Positions 1 to 5,543 of a stretch of DNA of 7,628 nucleotides are shown here, one piece after another. The number at the start of each line of letters is the position of its first letter. Position 1 is the stretch's first letter. The notes under the pieces are model-generated. The model had not been told where the DNA came from and made no database searches. It saw nothing but the letters and a program-made list of their open reading frames with translations. A program made the translations under genes and the position numbers. Source of the stretch: Tardiphaga sp. (GTDB lineage Bacteria > Pseudomonadota > Alphaproteobacteria > Rhizobiales > Xanthobacteraceae); contig JACMOT010000266.1 in assembly GCA_014377915.1 (NCBI GenBank), positions 1 through 7,628 on the forward strand. Direction: 5' to 3'.

Positions 1-700
1 GCCGAAGCCGCGCGACTTTCCGGCACAGGCCACCAAGCAGTTGGACGAGATCGCGGCCTACGAAGTGCTGGCAAAGTACGGCATCATGCACGCTCCCGCC
101 GTGGCGATCGGCATCGAGGAACCGGACGTCGCATTGCCATTCGGCTATCCGGTCGCCGTGAAACTGCTGACCGACGAGATCGCGCACAAGACCGAGGTCG
201 GCGGCGTGGTTCTGAACGTCGCCGATGCGAAGCAGTTGCGGGCCGCGATCCGCCGGATCGCCGAAAACGTCGGGAAGCATCGGCCGGACGTGAAGGTCGC
301 CAAGGTGCTGGCGCAGCCGATGACCTCGGGGCTGGGCGAGATGCTGCTCGGCTACCGCGTCGACGCGGAAGCCGGGCCCATCGTGCTATTGGCTGCCGGC
401 GGCATCTTTACCGAGATCTATCGCGACCGCAGCATCCGGCTGGCGCCGGTTACGCTCGACAGTGCGCGTGAAATGATTGCCGAACTGGCGATCACGCGGG
501 TATTCCAGGGCTTTCGCAACAAGCCTCATGGCGATCTGCGGGCTCTGGCGGAGGCCATCGTCGCGATGTCGCAACTGGCGCTCGATCCGGACGTCACGGT
601 AGTGGATGCCGAAATCAATCCGCTCATCATCAACCCGGTGGGCCAGGGCGTAATCGCGGTGGACGCGCTTGTCGCACTCGCCCGAATGGAGAAAACATGA
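1..700 (+). CDS. Acyl-CoA synthetase, NDP-forming (acetate--CoA ligase family), C-terminal ATP-grasp part; 5' truncated
   Basis: The reading frame (first codon at base 2) is already open at the window edge, with no stop and no convincing start or ribosome binding site before the segment beginning LDEIAAYEVLAKYGI. That segment is the usual entry to the ATP-grasp domain of single-chain NDP-forming acyl-CoA synthetases. The residues before it look like an interdomain linker, so the CoA-binding domains should lie upstream. Supporting family blocks are PVAVKLLTDEIAHKTEVGG (about 149-205), GPIVLLAAGGIFTEIYRD (about 374-427) and the terminal NPL-type strand with VDALVALAR. The enzyme makes an acyl-CoA from a free acid, ATP and CoA in the cytoplasm. 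FerA, the feruloyl-CoA synthetase of Sphingobium SYK-6, belongs to this superfamily, so an aromatic or cinnamic acid substrate fits the neighbours, but that is inference. The stop overlaps the next start as ATGA, implying translational coupling. The class is secure; the substrate is unknown. Confidence 0.88.
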   Translation, partial: PKPRDFPAQATKQLDEIAAYEVLAKYGIMHAPAVAIGIEEPDVALPFGYPVAVKLLTDEIAHKTEVGGVVLNVADAKQLRAAIRRIAENVGKHRPDVKVAKVLAQPMTSGLGEMLLGYRVDAEAGPIVLLAAGGIFTEIYRDRSIRLAPVTLDSAREMIAELAITRVFQGFRNKPHGDLRALAEAIVAMSQLALDPDVTVVDAEINPLIINPVGQGVIAVDALVALARMEKT

Positions 701-1065
701 TCGAAGACCTGAAAACAAAGGTCAATGCCGACGAGATGCTGGTGAAGCGTGGTCGATTTCTCACGACCACCTTCCTGCTCGAGGTCGGAGCGACCGCATG
801 GCTGGTCGCCATCGTCGAGGGCAGGATCGTCTCGGTCAGCCGCGGTCCGTTCGTAATGCCGTCATGGTCGTTCGCGCTGCGCGCCTCCGAGGCGGAATGG
901 GGGCATTTCTGGAGCGCCAGGCCACAGCCGGGTTTTCACGACCTGATGGCGCTGATCAAGCGCCGCACGCTGAAGGCCGAGGGCAATCTGCGGGTTTTCA
1001 TGGCCAATCTGCGCTATTTCAAGGAAGCGCTCGTGAAGCTGCGCGCCACGGGAGCGGCATCATGA
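697..1065 (+). CDS. Small SCP2-like (sterol-carrier-type) domain protein
   Basis: A 122-residue cytoplasmic protein without signal peptide or membrane segment. Its start ATG overlaps the stop of the acyl-CoA synthetase (ATGA) and is preceded by GGAG at 688-691. The layout fits an SCP2-type fold. A beta-rich half (about 20-63, including TAWLVAIVEGRIVSV and GPFVMPSWSFALRAS) is followed by an amphipathic half, with FHDLMALIKRRTLKAEGNL (80-98) resembling the usual SCP2 pattern of a short helix, a 'G-x-L-x-x-x-G' type turn and a final helix. It is rich in Trp (35, 57, 68, 72) and Phe, as expected for a hydrophobic ligand pocket. Members of this fold bind lipids or acyl-CoAs; whether this one carries the CoA ester made by its neighbour is inference. 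No catalytic motif is visible. The gene is secure from its coupling on both sides; the SCP2 assignment is by pattern only. Confidence 0.72.
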   Translation: MIEDLKTKVNADEMLVKRGRFLTTTFLLEVGATAWLVAIVEGRIVSVSRGPFVMPSWSFALRASEAEWGHFWSARPQPGFHDLMALIKRRTLKAEGNLRVFMANLRYFKEALVKLRATGAAS

Positions 1066-1904
1066 CCGTGACGTTCGAACCGACCATCGGTCGCTATCTT
1101 CATCTCGACCTGTTCGGCCGCAAGCATCGCATCTATGTGGAAGAAGCCGGGCAGGGCACGCCGCTGCTTTGTCTGCATACGGCCGGCGCCGATGGCCGGC
1201 AGTATCGCGCGCTGATGAATGATGAGCGGATCACCGCGAAGCATCGCGTTATCGCCTTCGATATGCCGTGGCATGGCAAGTCGTCGCCGCCGGAAGGCTG
1301 GCACAACGAGGAATACCAGCTCACCTCGGCGCAATACACCGGCATGATCCTCGAGATCTCCGCGGCGCTGGAACTGGATCGTCCCATCTTGATGGGCTGC
1401 TCGATCGGCGGCCGCATCGTGCTGCATCTGGCGCTCGAGCATCCGGAAGCCTTCCGCGCGATCATCGGACTGCAGGCGGGCGCCCATGTCGATCCGTACT
1501 ACGACCTCAACTTCCTCCACCGCCCCGACGTCCACGGCGGCGAGGTCTGCGCGGCCATCGTCTCCGGCCTGGTCGGCCCCGATGCGCCTGACAAGGAGCG
1601 CTGGGAAACGCTGTGGCATTACATGCAAGGTGGTCCCGGCGTGTTCAAGGGCGACCTGTATTTCTACAAGCTCGACGGCGACATCCGCGACCGCGTGGCG
1701 CAAATCGACACCACGAAGTGCCCGCTGTTCTTGCTGTCCGGCGAATATGATTATTCCTGCACGCCAGAAGAGACGCTCGCCGTGGCGAAGTCGATCAAGG
1801 GCAGTCATGTCGAGATTATGAAGGGCCTCGGCCATTTTCCGATGAGCGAGGATCCCGAAAAATTTCTCGAATATTTGCGGCCGGTTCTCGACAGGATCAA
1901 ATGA
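1062..1904 (+). CDS. Alpha/beta-fold hydrolase
   Basis: A 280-residue alpha/beta hydrolase whose ATG overlaps the previous stop (ATGA) and has GGGAG at 1050-1054. The full catalytic triad can be placed. The nucleophile is Ser114 in the elbow MGCSIGG, the acid Asp230 in LLSGEYDYS, and the base His258 in GLGHFPMSEDPEKF. The oxyanion segment is LLCLHTAGADG (about 35-45), with HT where many relatives have HG, and the strand-4 motif FDMPWHGKS lies at 66-74. Length is normal for the family, with a cap region near 145-210. Possible reactions include an ester, lactone, thioester or ring-cleavage product hydrolysis; the sequence does not decide. Its coupling to a CoA ligase and an SCP2-like protein suggests it acts on the same substrate stream, perhaps as a CoA thioesterase or an esterase releasing an aromatic acid. 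There is no signal peptide, so it is cytoplasmic. Confidence 0.9.
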   Translation: MTVTFEPTIGRYLHLDLFGRKHRIYVEEAGQGTPLLCLHTAGADGRQYRALMNDERITAKHRVIAFDMPWHGKSSPPEGWHNEEYQLTSAQYTGMILEISAALELDRPILMGCSIGGRIVLHLALEHPEAFRAIIGLQAGAHVDPYYDLNFLHRPDVHGGEVCAAIVSGLVGPDAPDKERWETLWHYMQGGPGVFKGDLYFYKLDGDIRDRVAQIDTTKCPLFLLSGEYDYSCTPEETLAVAKSIKGSHVEIMKGLGHFPMSEDPEKFLEYLRPVLDRIK

Positions 1905-1960
1905 GCCGGGCGATCCGGTTAAATAATGTATCGACACAAAAACAACACTGGGAGCGAAAC
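1905..1960 (+). promoter_or_regulatory. AT-rich leader before the first substrate-binding protein
   Basis: This 56-base gap separates the hydrolase stop from the preferred GTG start. Bases 1919-1949 contain only 8 G/C in 31, in an otherwise GC-rich window, and the codons there would be atypical (TTA, AAT, AAT, GTA). That argues for a non-coding leader, possibly with its own promoter or an RNA-processing site that lets the abundant binding protein be made in excess. I cannot assign clear -35 and -10 boxes. GGGAG at 1950-1954 is the ribosome binding site. Confidence 0.35.
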
Positions 1961-3175
1961 GTGAAATTCCAACATCTACTGGCGACCGTCGCGGTCATGG
2001 CATTCATCAGCTCGGCATCGGCCGAAATATCCAACGGCACCATCAAGATCGGCGTGCTGACCGACATGTCCGGCCCGTATGCCGACAATGTCGGCGCCGG
2101 GTCTGTGCTGGCCGCCAAGATGGCCGTCGAGGACTTCGGCGGCAAGGCCGCCGGCATGCCGATCGAGGTGGTCTCGGCCGATCACCAGAACAAGGCCGAC
2201 ATTGGCCTCGCGCTCGCACGAAAATGGTACGACACCGAAGGCGTCGACACCATCACCGAGGTCGTGTCGTCCGGCGTGGCGCTCGCGGTGCAGCAGCTGT
2301 CGCGCGATAAGGACAAGGTTTTCCTGGCCACGGGGCCGGGCACGCCGGATCTCACTGGCAAGGCCTGCTCGCCGGTCGGCATTCACTGGGCCTACGATAA
2401 TTACGCGCTCGCCAATGTCGCCACGGCGCCACTGGTGCAGAAGGGCCTGAAGTCCTGGTATTTCTTGACCGCGGACTATTCCTTCGGTCAGGCGCTGGAA
2501 GCCGAAGCGGCCAAAGTGGTTACCGCGAATGGTGGCGCCGTCCTCGGCTCGGCCAAGCACCCGCTGAATTCGTCGGATTTTTCCTCCTTCCTGCTGCAGG
2601 CGCAGGCCTCCAAGGCCCAGGTCATCGGCCTCGCGAATGCGGGCTCCGATATGATGACCGCGATGAAACAGGCCAATGAGTTCGGAATCACCGCCGGTGG
2701 CCAGAGCATCGCGGCATTGCTTGTCAATCTGCCGGATATCCATGCGCTGGGACTCGTCAGTGCCAAGGGTCTGATCTTTGCCGACAGCTTCTACTGGGAC
2801 GCCAATGACAAGACCCGCGAATGGAGCAAGCGCTTCATGACCCGATTTGGTGGCAAAGCGCCGGGCAGCCTGCAGGCCGCGGTCTACGGCGCGGTCACGC
2901 ATTACCTGAAAGCGGTGGATGCGACAAAGAGCGATGCCGGTTCGGTAGTGGTGCCGGAGATGAAAAAGCTGCCGATCAACGATTTTTACACCACCAACGC
3001 TTCGATCCGCGAGGATGGCCGCGTGATCCGCGACATGTATCTGATGCAGGTCAAGGAGCCCTCCGAGTCGAAGTACCCGTGGGACTACTACAAGATCCTC
3101 GCCACCGTTTCCGGTGACAAGGCGTTCCGTCCGATGAAGGACGGCAACTGCCCGCTGGTCAACGCGGCCAAGTAA
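1961..3175 (+). CDS. ABC transporter periplasmic substrate-binding protein, Leu/Ile/Val (HAAT) type, probable aromatic-acid binder
   Basis: A 404-residue type I periplasmic binding protein. I chose the GTG at 1961 because it has GGGAG 6 bases upstream and opens directly into a compact signal peptide (KFQHLL, hydrophobic core, then ASA before Glu22; predicted cleavage after residue 21). An in-frame ATG at 1901 would add 20 residues. The mature protein begins with the family strand IKIGVLTDMSGPYAD and contains the block VVSADHQNKADIG and the RKW motif. Later come TADYSFGQALEAEAAKV, typical of the Peripla_BP_6 family, and a GSLQAAVYGAVTHYLKAVD helix. Only two cysteines exist, Cys136 and Cys397, which could form a disulfide. 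Related proteins in Rhodopseudomonas bind benzoate- and cinnamate-like ligands, which fits the locus, but the ligand is inferred. No permease or ATPase gene lies in the window. Confidence 0.92.
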   Translation: MKFQHLLATVAVMAFISSASAEISNGTIKIGVLTDMSGPYADNVGAGSVLAAKMAVEDFGGKAAGMPIEVVSADHQNKADIGLALARKWYDTEGVDTITEVVSSGVALAVQQLSRDKDKVFLATGPGTPDLTGKACSPVGIHWAYDNYALANVATAPLVQKGLKSWYFLTADYSFGQALEAEAAKVVTANGGAVLGSAKHPLNSSDFSSFLLQAQASKAQVIGLANAGSDMMTAMKQANEFGITAGGQSIAALLVNLPDIHALGLVSAKGLIFADSFYWDANDKTREWSKRFMTRFGGKAPGSLQAAVYGAVTHYLKAVDATKSDAGSVVVPEMKKLPINDFYTTNASIREDGRVIRDMYLMQVKEPSESKYPWDYYKILATVSGDKAFRPMKDGNCPLVNAAK

Positions 3176-3203
3176 CAGCCGGGTTGAAAGGCGACCTTTA
3201 CCT

Positions 3204-3235
3204 CGGGCACGGCCTTTCGCCGTGCCCGTTTCTTT
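3204..3235 (+). terminator. Strong stem-loop terminator or attenuator upstream of the aldehyde dehydrogenase
   Basis: A perfect 10-base-pair GC-rich stem (3204-3213 with 3219-3228, CGGGCACGGC / GCCGTGCCCG) closes a 5-base loop CTTTC and is followed by TTTCTTT at 3229-3235. It lies 28 bases after the stop of the binding protein and only 2 bases before the GGAGAG ribosome binding site of the next gene. The form is that of an intrinsic terminator with a short, interrupted T tract. It may end or reduce transcription after the binding protein, or protect that part of the mRNA from 3' decay. Confidence 0.75.
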
Positions 3236-3249
3236 CCGGAGAGATCAAG

Positions 3250-4689
3250 ATGGCCGTTTATCCCGTCCTGAAGCTGCTGATCAATGGTAACTGGCGTAAT
3301 GCCGACGGGCGCGCCAGCGAGCCGGTGCTCAATCCATCGACCGGCGCGGTACTCGGTGAATTGCCGCACGTCACCGACGCGGATATCGACGAAGCGCTGG
3401 CATCGTCGGCACGCGGCTTTGACGTCTGGCGCAAGACCTCCCCGGTTGAGCGTGGCCGCATCCTGCACCGCGCCGCGGCGCTGATCATGGAGCGGGCGGA
3501 GCATATTGCCAGCCTGATCACGCTCGAACTGGGCAAGCCGATCGCCGAATCCCGCGTCGAGGTCGAGACGGCGGCTTCGATCTTCGTGTGGAACGCGGAA
3601 GAGGGACGCCGCGCCTACGGCCGTGTGATTCCGTCGCGTGATCCGAAAATCCAGCAGATCTCGGTTCGCGAGCCGCTCGGCCCGATCGCGGCGTTCGCGC
3701 CGTGGAACGCGCCGGCGATCACGCCCGCGCGAAAAATCTCCAGTGCGCTCGCCGCCGGATGCTCGGTCATCATCAAGCCATCGGAAGAAACGCCGGCCAC
3801 CGCGCTCGCGATCGCCGCCGCCTTGCAGGAGGCCGGCCTGCCGGACGGCGTGCTGAATGTGTTGTTCGGTGATCCGGCGATGATTTCCGCGAAGCTGATC
3901 GGCTCATCCATCATTCGTGGCGTCACCTTCACAGGCTCGACGCGGATTGGTAAGCAACTCGGAGTGCTGGCGGTCCAGACCATGAAGCGGATGACGCTCG
4001 AACTTGGCGGCCACGCTCCCGTCGTGATATTCGGCGACGTCGATCCGGAAGCCGCCGCGCTATCCGCCGTTTCCGCCAAGTTCCGAAATTCCGGTCAGGT
4101 CTGCACCTCGCCGACCCGCTTCTTCGTGCATGAGTCGATCCACGATCGCTTCGCCGCTCGGCTTTCCGAGTTGACCAACGCCATCACCGTCGGCGACGGC
4201 TTTGCCGCTTCGACGAAAATGGGTCCTCTGGCGAATGCGCGGCGCGTCGAGTCGATGGAGCGCTTTGTTGACGATGCCCGGGCGCGCGGCATAACGGTGT
4301 CGGCCGGCGGCGAGCGCCGCGGCGACCAGGGGTTTTTCTATCGGCCGACGGTGCTGACGAATGTCGACGATGACTGCATGGCATCGAACACCGAGCCGTT
4401 CGGCCCGTTGGCAGTCACGTCGCCGTTCCGGACCATCGACGACGCGATCCGGCTGTCAAACCGGCTGCCATTCGGCTTGGCCTCCTATGTCATGACGCAT
4501 GACATGCGAAATTCGTCGGTGATGGGGGAGGCAATCCAGAGCGGTAATGTCATCATCAACCACTGGCAGGCCTCGCTGCCTGAAACGCCCTTCGGTGGCT
4601 ACAAGGACAGCGGTGTCGGCCTCGAGGGCGGCATCGAAGGCTTGCAGGAGTTTCAGACAACGAAGTACCTGAGCCAGTTCGCCGATTGA
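3250..4689 (+). CDS. NAD-type aldehyde dehydrogenase (succinate-semialdehyde/aromatic aldehyde dehydrogenase-like)
   Basis: A 479-residue enzyme of the aldehyde dehydrogenase superfamily, normal full length. I chose the ATG at 3250, with GGAGAG at 3238-3243; an upstream in-frame TTG at 3184 would read through the terminator stem. Catalytic features are all present: Asn153 in APWNAP, Lys176 in KPSEETP, the cofactor turn FTGSTRIGK, general base Glu251 in LELGGHAP, nucleophile Cys285 in SGQVCTSPTRF, and EPFGP near the C-terminus. The Glu of KPSE normally favours NAD over NADP. The N-terminal half resembles succinate-semialdehyde dehydrogenases, but the second cysteine often seen two residues after the catalytic one is replaced by Ser. 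In this locus an aromatic aldehyde such as a benzaldehyde, oxidised to the benzoate that the P450 would use, is a reasonable substrate guess. Formaldehyde from O-demethylation is a weaker alternative. The protein is cytoplasmic. Confidence 0.92.
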   Translation: MAVYPVLKLLINGNWRNADGRASEPVLNPSTGAVLGELPHVTDADIDEALASSARGFDVWRKTSPVERGRILHRAAALIMERAEHIASLITLELGKPIAESRVEVETAASIFVWNAEEGRRAYGRVIPSRDPKIQQISVREPLGPIAAFAPWNAPAITPARKISSALAAGCSVIIKPSEETPATALAIAAALQEAGLPDGVLNVLFGDPAMISAKLIGSSIIRGVTFTGSTRIGKQLGVLAVQTMKRMTLELGGHAPVVIFGDVDPEAAALSAVSAKFRNSGQVCTSPTRFFVHESIHDRFAARLSELTNAITVGDGFAASTKMGPLANARRVESMERFVDDARARGITVSAGGERRGDQGFFYRPTVLTNVDDDCMASNTEPFGPLAVTSPFRTIDDAIRLSNRLPFGLASYVMTHDMRNSSVMGEAIQSGNVIINHWQASLPETPFGGYKDSGVGLEGGIEGLQEFQTTKYLSQFAD

Positions 4690-4775
4690 TTCCGGGGTTC
4701 CGACATGTTGCGTGAAATAGACGGACACGACGGACCGCTTCTGGCGTAAAGCGGCCAATGAAACCGCAGCTTTCT

Positions 4776-4789
4776 GTTGCCAAGGCAAC
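4776..4789. repeat. Perfect inverted repeat GTTGCC-AA-GGCAAC, candidate operator
   Basis: Two 6-base arms with a 2-base spacer lie in the 213-base gap between the aldehyde dehydrogenase and the 3' end of the marR-type gene. The symmetry and size suit a dimeric winged-helix regulator. The eight bases TTGCCAAG recur at 5516-5523, just upstream of the P450 ribosome binding site, but without the second arm. The rest of the gap (4690-4902) has a weak CCGCTT/AAGCGG hairpin at 4735-4754 and an orphan ribosome binding site at 4840-4848. I see no gene in it. Confidence 0.35.
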
Positions 4790-4902
4790 TATTCTGTGAG
4801 AACTTTTCCAATGAGCGCAGAGCGATTAATCGCCGCGCCTGAGGGAGAGAAACGATGGTGGACCACGCCTGTGGTGCGGCAATCGCACGTGCGCGCGGAC
4901 AT

Positions 4903-5430
4903 CTATTCGGATGGCTCGCTGACGGCGTCGAGATTGCCGTGAATGCGGCGCAACAGGTCGATCAACACTTCGCGCTCCCGTTCGTCGAGGCAGGACAACA
5001 GTTTTCTTTCCCGTTCCAAGGCGGCGCCGATCACGGCGTCATGCGTGGCGCGCCCCTTCGCCGTCAACGCGATCGAATGGCTGCGGCCATCCTGGTGATC
5101 GGTTTCGATCTTGATCAATCCAAGCCGTTGCAGCCCAGCGAGCGTTCGGCTGACCGGCCCCTTGTCGAACCCGATGACATCGCAAATGCGCGATGCGGGA
5201 ATGCCGGGCTCGATCGCCAGCAGCGACATGATGCGCCACTCGGTGACATTGACGCCGAAACGCTTTTGGTAGAACGCCGTCGCGCTGCGCGACAGCTTGT
5301 TGGCGATGAAGGTCACGAAGGCCGGCACGTAGCGGTCGAGATCCAGCAATTGTCCACTTTTGGCAGGCCCCGCGGGGACCTTGGTCTTCGCAATCGTGCG
5401 GCTCGCCTTGCTCGTCCCGTTCTTGTTCAT
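4903..5430 (-). CDS. MarR-family transcriptional regulator
   Basis: A 175-residue regulator read from the ATG at 5428-5430 (complement). An upstream in-frame TTG at 5503-5505 would add an unlikely 25-residue tail and occupy the divergent promoter. After a basic N-terminal tail (about 1-26, Lys/Arg rich) comes the dimerisation helix (about 30-57). The winged helix follows: NVTEWRIMSLLAIEPG (61-76), ASRICDVIG (79-87), recognition helix DKGPVSRTLAGLQRLGLI (89-106) and wing with DHQDGRSHSIALT (111-123), including the conserved Asp/Arg pair. The C-terminal helices (about 130-170) complete the dimer interface. MarR proteins usually repress a divergent catabolic operon and release DNA on binding an aromatic acid or CoA ester. 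CouR of Rhodopseudomonas is a CoA-ester-sensing example. It is divergent from the P450 gene with 113 bases between starts, making that operon the likely target. No good Shine-Dalgarno sequence precedes the ATG. Confidence 0.9.
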   Translation of the reverse strand: MNKNGTSKASRTIAKTKVPAGPAKSGQLLDLDRYVPAFVTFIANKLSRSATAFYQKRFGVNVTEWRIMSLLAIEPGIPASRICDVIGFDKGPVSRTLAGLQRLGLIKIETDHQDGRSHSIALTAKGRATHDAVIGAALERERKLLSCLDEREREVLIDLLRRIHGNLDAVSEPSE

Positions 5431-5543
5431 GCCAATACAATCCGACTGTCCTTGCCGTCTGGCCAGTGCGGCCTGCCGGGTCCTTGCGCCCAGAAATAAA
5501 GACAACCAGCCGCAATTGCCAAGAAGAAAAGCAGGAGCTTTCC
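5431..5543. promoter_or_regulatory. Divergent marR / P450 intergenic region
   Basis: These 113 bases must hold the promoters of both divergent genes. Visible elements are an 8-base direct repeat GTCCTTGC at 5448-5455 and 5480-5487 (32 bases apart, about three helical turns), the palindrome GCAATTGC at 5512-5519, the TTGCCAAG box at 5516-5523 shared with the inverted repeat at 4776, and AGGAG at 5533-5537 as P450 ribosome binding site. On the - strand TTGTAT lies only 4 bases before the marR start, which would suit a leaderless transcript. None of these is a confident promoter assignment. Confidence 0.5.

Noticed and set aside
669..1061. N-terminal extension of the hydrolase frame by 131 codons
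   Set aside because: The extension runs out of frame through the SCP2-like gene and has a low-complexity Arg/Gly-rich product. The ATG at 1062 has a ribosome binding site and starts at the family N-terminus.
1014..1937. Open frame on the - strand opposite the alpha/beta hydrolase
   Set aside because: Antisense shadow of a gene with a complete catalytic triad; no domain and no ribosome binding signal.
3184..3249. Upstream TTG start for the aldehyde dehydrogenase
   Set aside because: It would translate through the terminator stem and lacks a good ribosome binding site. The ATG at 3250 has one and matches the family N-terminus.
4735..4754. Hairpin CCGCTT/AAGCGG as terminator of the aldehyde dehydrogenase gene
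   Set aside because: Only 6 pairs around an 8-base loop and no T tract on either strand; too weak to call.
4855..5499. A 214-codon + strand protein antisense to marR
   Set aside because: Despite its good start signal, the product shows no family resemblance and nearly all of it is antisense to a clear MarR gene. Kept only as a finding about the start site.
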